A stretch of DNA of 64,000 bases from Victivallis vadensis (GTDB lineage Bacteria > Verrucomicrobiota > Lentisphaeria > Victivallales > GWF2-50-93): NCBI GenBank assembly GCA_945883805.1, contig CAMCYE010000001.1, positions 1 to 64,000 of the forward strand, given 5' to 3'. Positions 44,533-52,195 of the stretch are shown one piece after another; the stretch's first letter is position 1, and each line of letters starts with the position of its first letter. Under the pieces are notes generated by a model. It saw only the letters and a program-made list of their open reading frames with translations, made no database searches and had not been told where the DNA came from. The translations under genes were made by a program, and so were the position numbers.

Positions 44533-44931
44533 TTATTTTACCGCAACGGCTTTAGCTTTTTTCGCAGGTTCTTCCTGCCATACAAAAGCAGGCTTCATCG
44601 CAGACTCATAGTTCTCCCCGAACGGGACGACGAAGAACACTGCCTCTGCGGCACCATAGACAGTCCTCGCACATGTCATCATGATTCCCCTTGCCAGTCC
44701 GACAGGAACCATAAGCAGCACGGAATCATCGGCTTCGAGAACCATCTGTCTTGGAATCTCCCCCCATCCCGTAGCAACATTTGTAATTCCCCTGACAAAC
44801 TGGGTCCCCATAGGCGCGACATAGGTTTCCGGGACGCTTGGAATTGTCTTCTGCCCGCAGGATTCTTCAGCAGCTACAGCGAGACTGATTACCATGCAGA
44901 GAACGGCCACAAACATCATGACTCTTTTCAT
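44533..44931 (-). CDS. Exosortase-associated TIGR04073-like protein
   Basis: A signal peptide (MKRVMMFVAVLCMVISLAVA) precedes about 110 residues. The segment GITNVATGWGEIPRQ ... GLARGIMMTCARTVYGAAEA ... VVPFGENYESAMKPAFVW follows the pattern of the TIGR04073 family, found in genomes with PEP-CTERM/exosortase systems. ATG 44931 with AGAGGG upstream. No exosortase is in the window. Confidence 0.78.
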   Translation of the reverse strand: MKRVMMFVAVLCMVISLAVAAEESCGQKTIPSVPETYVAPMGTQFVRGITNVATGWGEIPRQMVLEADDSVLLMVPVGLARGIMMTCARTVYGAAEAVFFVVPFGENYESAMKPAFVWQEEPAKKAKAVAVK

Positions 44932-45100
44932 TTCCACCCTCTCTTTAAAAGTTGTTTTTTATCTGACGCCACAAATGTCAGCGCCAGATTATCAAAGTTA
45001 TATATATATCGACAAACAACTTTTACATACTTGGGATTTTGATTCTAACATATTTCTAACAGCCCCCTAATAAAATGGGTAAAGGCAATGAATCGAGATA

Positions 45101-46033
45101 TCACGCAAACCTGTCCGGAAGTTTGAACACTATCTTCTTCTCCTCGGCACCCATCGTCTCGACTTTATCCCACCCCTTCCTGCCCAGGTAGGCTATGAAT
45201 TTCGAAATAAGTATTTCCGGCGTTGAAGCCCCTGCGGAAATCCCGATGACTCGACCAAGGTTATTCAGGATTTTCGGGGATACTCCGCCGAGTCCGCTGA
45301 CCAGATAGGCTTTTGCGCCGGTTTTCTCTGCAACCTCCCTGAGCCGGTTCGCATTTGAGCTGCTGCTTGAACCGAGAATAAAAACCGCATCACATTTCTT
45401 GGCGAGCGCTTTCACCGCGTTCTGCCGGTTCTGCGTCGCATAGCAGATGTCATTTGAAACTGAAACCTTTTTTCCCCTGTACCTCTTCTTTATCGCCTTT
45501 ACTATCTCCCTTGTGTCGTCGGCACTCAGGGTTGACTGCGTAAGACACTCAATATGCTTCTGCTTCATTTCGGGAAGATTTCCAACATCATCTATTGTTT
45601 CAACTATGCAGCTGTCGTCAATCTGTCCGGCGGTACCGATGACTTCCGGATGCTTTTTATCGCCCACGATTATCACCGCATATCCCCTGGTATAATAACT
45701 GACGGCCTGCAGATGGATCTTCTTCACAAGCGGACATGTCGCATCAATAACGTCATATTTACCGAGCTGCGCCACACTTTCAACCTCGGGTGAAACCCCG
45801 TGCGCACTGAAAATCAGGCGGGCGCCTTTTGGAAGACCGGTGAGTGATTCCACAAAAACAACGCCTCTTTTCCGGAGGGAGTCGACAACGTATTCATTAT
45901 GTACTATCTCATGTCTGACATAAACGGGGGGCCCGTACAGTTCCAGCGCCCTTTCAACTGTTTCCAGGGCGCGTCTGACACCGGCACAGAAACCGTGCGG
46001 CACTGCAAGTATTATTTTTTTCCCAGTTTTCAT
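45101..46033 (-). CDS. ispH: 4-hydroxy-3-methylbut-2-enyl diphosphate reductase
   Basis: Final enzyme of the MEP isoprenoid pathway, an iron-sulfur reductase. The three cluster cysteines are in HGFCAGVRRALE, DATCPLVKK and SNDICYATQNRQNAV; HGVSPEVE, HPEVIGTAG and LTQSTLS are also family motifs. 310 residues, complete. Divergent from nadE. Confidence 0.96.
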   Translation of the reverse strand: MKTGKKIILAVPHGFCAGVRRALETVERALELYGPPVYVRHEIVHNEYVVDSLRKRGVVFVESLTGLPKGARLIFSAHGVSPEVESVAQLGKYDVIDATCPLVKKIHLQAVSYYTRGYAVIIVGDKKHPEVIGTAGQIDDSCIVETIDDVGNLPEMKQKHIECLTQSTLSADDTREIVKAIKKRYRGKKVSVSNDICYATQNRQNAVKALAKKCDAVFILGSSSSSNANRLREVAEKTGAKAYLVSGLGGVSPKILNNLGRVIGISAGASTPEILISKFIAYLGRKGWDKVETMGAEEKKIVFKLPDRFA

Positions 46034-46094
46034 CTTGTCCGCGTTCCCGCACCTCGTTACTCATAACAAATAGATTCCAAGTGTCCAAGTTTAA

Positions 46095-46236
46095 ACAGCT
46101 CACAGCCCTGCCCCTCGTAGCTAGCAGAGCGAAGTGGGGTCACAGCTACCAGCTACCAGCTACCAGCTACCAGCTACCAGCTACCAGCTACCAGCTACCA
46201 GCTATCAGCACACTAGCGACTAACGACCGACGACTG
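46095..46236. repeat. Heptamer tandem array 8
   Basis: After a 47-base non-heptamer segment (46096-46142, 46 of 47 bases identical to 37232-37278) come about nine ACCAGCT units, then ACTAGCG/ACTAACG/ACCGACG units. It lies between divergent ispH and nadE, so in the promoter region. Confidence 0.92.
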
Positions 46237-46318
46237 ATCTTACCCGCTCCTCCGATATCTCTTGGACTCTTGAGGAATCTAATGTATATTTCCCATTATT
46301 AAAAGAGGCAATTGCAAA

Positions 46319-48214
46319 ATGTTCGGTTTCTACAGAGTTGCAGCAGCAGTTCCCGAAGTCCGCGTCGCAGATGTGGACTTCAATGTGCTGGAGATTAAAA
46401 AACTCGTCGCTGAGGCGGACAGACAGGGTGTCGCGCTCGTTGTTTTCCCCGAACTCTGCATCACCGGCTACACCTGCGCCGACCTCTTCCATCAGACAAG
46501 GCTCACCGACAAAGTTTATTCGGCTCTTGCCGAAATTGCGAATTTCGCAAAGGCGTTTGATATTGTGGCAGTTGTCGGAGCCCCGCTATTTTTCAAATCC
46601 AGGCTTTTCAACTGCGCCGTCGTAATCCATAACGGAAAAATACTCGCCGCTGTCCCGAAATCATTCAATCCGAATTACCGTGAGTTCTATGAGAAGCGGT
46701 GGTTTTCATCCGGGAAAAATATCATCTCCGAAAAAATGGAAATAAACAAAGAGAAAATCCCGTTCGGAACAAATATTATTTTGGAACACGACAGCCTTTT
46801 CAGCTTTGGAATCGAAATATGCGAGGATCTGTGGAACGTGATTCCTCCGAGCTGTCACCATTCAATCGCCGGTGCAACAATAAATGTCAACCTCTCAGCC
46901 AGCAACGAACTTGTCGGCAAATCCGAATACCGCCTTGACCTTGTCAGACAACAGAGTGCAAGATGCGTTTCAGGTTATGTCTATGCATCTTCCGGCGTAA
47001 AGGAATCCACCACCGACCTCGTATTCGGCGGACATTCCATAATCGCGGAAAACGGCGTACTCCTCACACAGAATGAAAGATTCCTCCGGACATCCGGACT
47101 TATCACTGCGGACATGGACTGCGAACGCATCCGCACCAGCCGGATCAGCGCGACTTCTTTTGCAGACAATGAAACCGTCAACGATTATCTTCGTGTCAAG
47201 ATCGGAAAAATCAACCGGATAAATTCCCTGAAACGCGACATCCCATCCCACCCGTTTGTGCCTCCAGACCATGCGCAGAGGGATGGAAGGTGCAGGGAAA
47301 TATTCAGCATCCAGTCTGCGGGACTGGCAAAACGGCTGGAACACACAGGCAGTGAAAAGGCAGTGATCGGGGTTTCCGGCGGGCTTGACTCCACACTTGC
47401 GCTCCTCGTTTGCATGGAAGCCATGAAACTGCTCGGCAAAAAAAACAAATGTATTGCTGCAATCACCATGCCCGGGTTCGGAACAACTGGGAGAACTTAT
47501 AAAAACACTGTCAAACTCTGCAAATTTGCAGGCGTAGATTTCAGGGAAATAGACATAAAAGCCGCATGCAATGACCATTTCAAGGAGATCGGACACAATC
47601 CGTCCGTACACGATGTGACTTATGAAAATGTTCAGGCTCGCGAAAGAACCCAGATACTGATGGATGTGGCAAACAGGGAAAAAGGGATTGTTGTCGGAAC
47701 CGGGGATCTTTCGGAAATAGCCCTCGGATGGTCCACCTATAATGCGGATCACATGTCGATGTATGCCGTCAACTGCGGTGTTCCCAAAACACTTATCCGC
47801 TACATGATCGACTGGGTCGCCGAGAATTCACCGTCCGACATGAGGAAAGTCCTGCACGACATAGGCGACACTCCGGTGTCGCCGGAACTCCTGCCGCACA
47901 GGTGCGACGGCAAGATATCCCAAAAGACAGAGGACATAATCGGACCCTACGAGCTTCATGATTTCTTCCTGTATCACACCGTAAAATACGGGGCATCCCC
48001 GGAAAAAGTCCTTTTCCTTGCGAATCTCGCATTCAAGGGGAAGTACGGCAAACCGCAAATCGCATCATACATGAAAATTTTCATCCGGAGATTCTTCTCA
48101 CAGCAATTCAAACGCAGTTGCATCCCTGACGGACCTAAGGTTGGGACAATCTGCCTTTCGCCGCGTGGCGACTGGCGCATGCCTTCCGACGCCTCCGACG
48201 CCTCTTTCAAGTAA
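46319..48214 (+). CDS. nadE: Glutamine-dependent NAD+ synthetase
   Basis: Two domains: an N-terminal nitrilase-like glutaminase (LVVFPELCITGYTCADLF with Glu; FGIEICEDLW with Cys of the triad) and a C-terminal ATP pyrophosphatase (VIGVSGGLDSTLALLV). 631 residues. It converts deamido-NAD to NAD using glutamine ammonia. The end (around 48000-48214) has SQQFKRSCIPDGPKVG, usual for the large bacterial form. It contains one TGCGAANTTCGCA copy and one near-copy at 48019. Confidence 0.95.
   Translation: MFGFYRVAAAVPEVRVADVDFNVLEIKKLVAEADRQGVALVVFPELCITGYTCADLFHQTRLTDKVYSALAEIANFAKAFDIVAVVGAPLFFKSRLFNCAVVIHNGKILAAVPKSFNPNYREFYEKRWFSSGKNIISEKMEINKEKIPFGTNIILEHDSLFSFGIEICEDLWNVIPPSCHHSIAGATINVNLSASNELVGKSEYRLDLVRQQSARCVSGYVYASSGVKESTTDLVFGGHSIIAENGVLLTQNERFLRTSGLITADMDCERIRTSRISATSFADNETVNDYLRVKIGKINRINSLKRDIPSHPFVPPDHAQRDGRCREIFSIQSAGLAKRLEHTGSEKAVIGVSGGLDSTLALLVCMEAMKLLGKKNKCIAAITMPGFGTTGRTYKNTVKLCKFAGVDFREIDIKAACNDHFKEIGHNPSVHDVTYENVQARERTQILMDVANREKGIVVGTGDLSEIALGWSTYNADHMSMYAVNCGVPKTLIRYMIDWVAENSPSDMRKVLHDIGDTPVSPELLPHRCDGKISQKTEDIIGPYELHDFFLYHTVKYGASPEKVLFLANLAFKGKYGKPQIASYMKIFIRRFFSQQFKRSCIPDGPKVGTICLSPRGDWRMPSDASDASFK
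46537..46549. repeat. Iterated palindrome TGCGAATTTCGCA, copy in nadE
   Basis: Perfect copy at codon position 3 (read A-N-F-A-K). One-mismatch relatives occur at 44277, 48019 and 52904. Confidence 0.85.
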
Positions 48215-48282
48215 GGTTTTCCACAACATCGAACACTCGACATCGAATGGACTTAACCGGCTTCGCCGGGATTTAATATTTT

Positions 48283-48452
48283 TTTGACAGGATAACAGGA
48301 TTCCAAGGATATTTAGGCAAATTACATTCATCTGGAAAAGAACGCGTCAGCAGAGTGACGCGGCTACAGCTTAGATTTGTTGTAGCCACGTCACTCTGCT
48401 GACGTGCTATTTACATTTCAATCCAGTCAATCCTGTTATCCTGTCTAAAATA
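48283..48452. repeat. GACAGGATAACAGGATT inverted element, copy 1
   Basis: The outer inverted repeat is TTGACAGGATAACAGGATT on the left against AATCCTGTTATCCTGTCT on the right. Inside is a 24-bp hairpin (48345-48368 with 48381-48404, one G-T pair). The left 75 bases match 61386-61462 closely. Confidence 0.8.
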
Positions 48453-48476
48453 CAATTTCCTATACAATTAAAGTAA

Positions 48477-48671
48477 CTCGGGCTTTCCAGCCCGAGATTT
48501 GAATTAATTGCCCAAGTCCCGTAACATGGGAATTAAAACGGCTGAAAAATAAAGACTAGCGACTGAAGACCTATGACTGAAATAATTAGTTGGAGTTCAC
48601 AACTTTAGTTGTGTCTTGATTCCTGTTGCTCTTCATAAACTCTAAAATATCCTCGGGCTGGAAAGCCCGAG
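48477..48671. repeat. Inverted pair of CTCGGGCT hairpins around a TTTA-loop hairpin
   Basis: CTCGGGCTTTCCAGCCCGAG at 48477-48496 and its reverse complement at 48652-48671, each preceded outward by GTAA; each is a perfect 8-bp hairpin. Between them lie short heptamers (48554-48585) and TTTA hairpin copy 5 at 48592-48616 (CACAAC-TTTA-GTTGTG). The right hairpin is four bases beyond the stop codon of the 48676 gene. Together with the element at 48283 this accounts for the gene-free 48215-48675. Confidence 0.8.
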
Positions 48672-48675
48672 TTAC

Positions 48676-49023
48676 TCAATTCTTCTTGATTATAAAAGAC
48701 AAAACAAGCAGGGCAATGAAAACAAGAACATAAAACGCGATGACAACTTTAGCCAATTTGTGTTTTGATTTCTCCGCCTCATTTTCCGCGGCCATGAAAT
48801 AAAACATCTCCGCCTCCTTCAGCTTGAAGATGAGATGGGCGGCCTGCCATTTGCCGAGGGCGATGATTTTTTCATCCGGGAGTATATGACCGGTAAGTTT
48901 GCCTATCTCTTCAACCTGTCCCTGCGTGGCGGCAGGTTCATCCGGTTCAATATCAGGTAAATCAATGTCCAGCCCTTTCGTCTTTTTCAAAAACTCAGAT
49001 ATGTTAGAATTTTTAATACCCAT
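48676..49023 (-). CDS. Small single-pass membrane protein, unknown
   Basis: The 115 residues have an acidic N-terminal region (LPDIEPDEP), a helical middle with ATQGQVEEIGKLTG, and a C-terminal membrane helix (VVIAFYVLVFIALLVLSFII) with a short basic end, so tail-anchored. No family recognised. Confidence 0.6.
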   Translation of the reverse strand: MGIKNSNISEFLKKTKGLDIDLPDIEPDEPAATQGQVEEIGKLTGHILPDEKIIALGKWQAAHLIFKLKEAEMFYFMAAENEAEKSKHKLAKVVIAFYVLVFIALLVLSFIIKKN

Positions 49024-49224
49024 CTTTGAAAATCCGTTTGCTGAATATAGACCGCAGACAATGACAAATACTTCATCCTTTTAAAATTTCAAAACGACCT
49101 GCACCCTGTTTTTAAATTTCTCCGATTATTTTGATGGCCGTACGTAATTTTATCGTTTTCCACAATGCGTGCATTCCTGCCCGCGAAATGGTCAGACAGG
49201 AATGTCCTATCCGTACTGCTTTTG

Positions 49225-50190
49225 CTAAGACTTGAGATTCTTCAGTGTTTTCTTGAAGAAGTTTTCAACGACTTTCAGGCTGTCGCCACCGAGGTATCCA
49301 TGCTTGGCCCCTTTGTAGACATGCAGGGATGAGTCAAAACCCGCAGTTTTCAGAGCATCGTGGAATGTGATGCTCTGTTCTACGGGAACAACAGGATCCT
49401 TGTCGCCGTGCATGATGAGGAAGGGGGGAAAGTCTTTTTTGTCCGCCCTGATTTTCTTGACATAGGTTATCGGACTGGCCTGTTCCGCCTTTTCCGTGTT
49501 CTGCTCGACGGGGACGCCGAGGAACTTGGTTACGACATCGTTGGCCAGATGGAAATCCTTGAGTTTCTCCTCAACTTTTAGATCTTTGGTCAATCTCAAA
49601 TCCTTGAAGACTGTGAAATCGGTTGGACCGAAGAAGTCACAGACTGCCTGGACCCTGCTTGACATGCTGGGATTGCCGCCGTTGCCTTCCAGTTCTATGA
49701 TGCCGTCGCTGACTCCCATGAGTGCGGCGAGATGTCCGCCTGCCGAGCCACCCCAGACGCCGATGTGGTCGGGATCGATATTGTATTCAACGGCGTTTGC
49801 GCGGAGGAACCTGATTGAAGCTTTGCAGTCCTGTATTTGAGCCGGGAAGACTGCCTGGGGGGAAAGCCGGTAGTTAATGCTTGCAACGGCATATCCCATT
49901 TTTATGAAGAAGAGGACCGGGCAGTTTTCCTTGTCGCCCGAAGTCCATCCGCCACCGTGCAACCATACGATGAGAGGCAGTTTCTCCTTTGCATCCCCTG
50001 GCATGAAAAGATCCAGAAGCAGCGATTGCCCTTGGACTTTAGAGTATTCGAGATTCTTGAAGACCTTTGCTCCCTCGAGTGCGGCCTTCAGCAGCAGTTC
50101 CATTGAAGCGCTGGCCGTGCCTATGGTATATTTCTTGGCAGCAAGAAATGCGTCCTTCAAGAAGGCGAGTATTGATTTCAGATGTTTCAT
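49225..50190 (-). CDS. Alpha/beta hydrolase (esterase/lipase-like)
   Basis: The 321 residues have the HSL/BD-FAE-type fold: oxyanion HGGGWTSGDK, nucleophile GVWGGSAGGHLAALMG (Ser), Asp in MHGDKDPVVP and His in YKGAKHGYLGG. The N-terminal ~40 residues are amphipathic rather than a clear signal peptide. The substrate could be a short acyl or acetyl-xylan-type ester. Confidence 0.88.
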   Translation of the reverse strand: MKHLKSILAFLKDAFLAAKKYTIGTASASMELLLKAALEGAKVFKNLEYSKVQGQSLLLDLFMPGDAKEKLPLIVWLHGGGWTSGDKENCPVLFFIKMGYAVASINYRLSPQAVFPAQIQDCKASIRFLRANAVEYNIDPDHIGVWGGSAGGHLAALMGVSDGIIELEGNGGNPSMSSRVQAVCDFFGPTDFTVFKDLRLTKDLKVEEKLKDFHLANDVVTKFLGVPVEQNTEKAEQASPITYVKKIRADKKDFPPFLIMHGDKDPVVPVEQSITFHDALKTAGFDSSLHVYKGAKHGYLGGDSLKVVENFFKKTLKNLKS

Positions 50191-50549
50191 ATAAAGAGGC
50201 TAGCTCCTTAGTGAGGGAATACCATGTTCAATGTCGTAAATAGTTATAAGAGGTATGAGAAATAGCCGTATGTTACATTGGTAATATGTATGTAGTAGCG
50301 AGTTTTTATAATGAAATTATTATATATCGGGGCCGCTGAGAGTGGAATATCCAGGGACGGGGCATCATGTCATCAACAGGGAAAATCAGGGGCAGAAGGT
50401 TTTTCATTGCCGAAATATGCTTTTTAAAATGGGTTCTTGATTTTTAATTTCAGCGTGATAGTTTTCAAACCGTGAAACGACTATGTCTATAGGGTGTTCC
50501 TTGCAAGATTGCCGTTTTGAGGTTTGTGGTTAATAAATTATCTTCACAT
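50191..50549. other. Intergenic, nothing recognised
   Basis: 359 bases between the divergent esterase gene and tRNA-Val. No repeat family member or gene is seen; promoters for both are expected here. Confidence 0.5.
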
Positions 50550-50626
50550 GGGCGCTTAGTTCAGTTGGTTAGAACGCTACATTCACATTGTAGAGGTCAC
50601 TGGTTCGAGTCCAGTAGCGCCCACCA
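50550..50626 (+). tRNA. tRNA-Val (CAC)
   Basis: Cloverleaf of 77 bases with encoded CCA. Acceptor GGGCGCT pairs with AGCGCCC, the anticodon stem CTACA/TGTAG holds loop TTCACAT (anticodon CAC), and the T arm is ACTGG-TTCGAGT-CCAGT. Confidence 0.96.
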
Positions 50627-50756
50627 TGCTTCGCATGGCACGGCCATGTAGATGGAAGTTACAGAAAACTTTAATTTCAATACACGATGGAAGTTCCGAA
50701 ATCCTCACCTCTTCAGATCCGCGAATCTTTTGAAAGTCGATTTCATATCAGGTCCA

Positions 50757-51674
50757 TCACTGCAGATACGACGCAAGATAATCAATGTCGGCTTTGCCAA
50801 CTCCGTTTATTTCGAGGATGAAGGTTGATACGCCGTACTTCTCGCAGAGCCGGATGAAACGCGGCAGCTCCATTCTGTTTTCCGTGTTGAGTGGCATGTG
50901 ACCGTCTGACCATTCGGCCTTTGGCGTGGCCGAAGTGTAAACCGATGCGTGCAGATGCACCATTCCCACAAGCCCTGATTTCAGGAAAGCCTCCGTTTCA
51001 GCATGAAAATCCCTGTCGAATATGAAACATGAAGCCCACAGGTGCGATGAATCCACGCAGATCGGATTCCCCATTTTCACCATGTGTTCCGCAAAAACCG
51101 AGCCTGCGCCATAAGCCGGAAAATCGTTTTCAAGAAGGAACACAAGGTCGGAATAATCGCGGCGGATTTCTGCAAGCCTCTGCGAAACCCGCAAGCTCCT
51201 GACACGGTATTCTTCAGATCCGAAAAAATCGTTGCATATCGTCGAACCCGGCATTGACAATTCCTCCCTCAGACTGGCGGCGAAAGCCACTTCGTAGTCC
51301 CTGCCCCTGCCGAATGAAGGTATTGCATGATCCGTCATGTTGAACCCGTGAAATACCGCCTCTTTGACGTTGAGACCGCGCATCAGCCCCGCCGTTCTGG
51401 CAAACGACATGGCGGACAAAGCCGGATCTTCCGAAGCTAGATTTATCTGGAATTCATCAAGGACCGGGGCATGGAAGCTCATCTTCAAACCCAGGGCGGA
51501 AATCTCCCTGATCTGTGTTTCCGTAGCGGTGTTATGGATTTGAATGCCGAATTCAAAGCCATGCTGTTCACAGGCCACAATCCCTTCGTCCACAAGATTC
51601 CGCCAATTTTCACCGGTCAGGGCGACAGAAGTATATTCAACTCTTGTTTTATTCCGCATATTTATTTTCTTCAT
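50757..51674 (-). CDS. TIM-barrel sugar phosphate isomerase/epimerase-like protein
   Basis: The 305 residues follow the xylose-isomerase-like barrel: MSFHAPVLDEFQINLASED, EAVFHGFNMTD, VFLLENDFPAYGAGS, NPICVDSSHLWASCF, MVHLHASVY, FILEINGVG. These give the Glu/Asp/His metal ligands of AP-endonuclease-2-like enzymes. ATG 51674 is preferred over an upstream ATG 81 bases earlier whose extra residues look unrelated. The substrate is unknown. Divergent from the XRE regulator. Confidence 0.78.
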   Translation of the reverse strand: MKKINMRNKTRVEYTSVALTGENWRNLVDEGIVACEQHGFEFGIQIHNTATETQIREISALGLKMSFHAPVLDEFQINLASEDPALSAMSFARTAGLMRGLNVKEAVFHGFNMTDHAIPSFGRGRDYEVAFAASLREELSMPGSTICNDFFGSEEYRVRSLRVSQRLAEIRRDYSDLVFLLENDFPAYGAGSVFAEHMVKMGNPICVDSSHLWASCFIFDRDFHAETEAFLKSGLVGMVHLHASVYTSATPKAEWSDGHMPLNTENRMELPRFIRLCEKYGVSTFILEINGVGKADIDYLASYLQ

Positions 51675-51817
51675 TGGATATTCCCAAGAACATAATACCG
51701 GTGATGCGATAATACAACAATTTATAATAGCACCTGAAAATGCCTTTTCCGACATTGATTACTCTTTCGGTGAATCTATATTACGGTGTTTTAACAAAAC
51801 AACTGAGGGGGTTATAT

Positions 51818-52165
51818 ATGAAAAACATCGACTGGAGTTTATTGGTTAACGACATGCAGGACAATAATTTCCTGTCCCAGACCGACTTATCGGTTATGCT
51901 CAAAGTGTCCCAGCAGTCCATTTCAAACTGGCAAAACGGCACAAGAAACCCGGGCGCCAATACAAGGCGGAGACTTGTCGAAATCGCCGCCAAAAAGGGA
52001 ATTGACATTGAAAAATATACCGTGAATCCTGAAGTGATTGCCATAGGCAAGTATATCGATACCGGAAAAGGGCGGGAACTTGTTAGGATTTTCGAACAAT
52101 ACACCCGGATGTCACAGGTCAACAAGAAGAAGTTGATGGAATACGCCGCAAAACTGGCAAAATAG
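51818..52165 (+). CDS. XRE-family helix-turn-helix regulator
   Basis: The 115 residues have an HTH at about 18-60 (FLSQTDLSVMLKVSQQSISN WQNGTRNPGANTRRRL) and a helical C-terminal half (AIGKYIDTGKGRELVRIFEQ). GAGGGGG lies just before ATG 51818. Its divergent neighbour (the TIM-barrel gene) is a possible target. Confidence 0.85.
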   Translation: MKNIDWSLLVNDMQDNNFLSQTDLSVMLKVSQQSISNWQNGTRNPGANTRRRLVEIAAKKGIDIEKYTVNPEVIAIGKYIDTGKGRELVRIFEQYTRMSQVNKKKLMEYAAKLAK

Positions 52166-52195
52166 GCCTGAGTGAATATTCAATGAACGTACATA

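Noticed and set aside
46081..46302. Open frame translating as SYQLPAT repeats
   Set aside because: It is the open strand of the ACCAGCT array, which has no stop in any frame.
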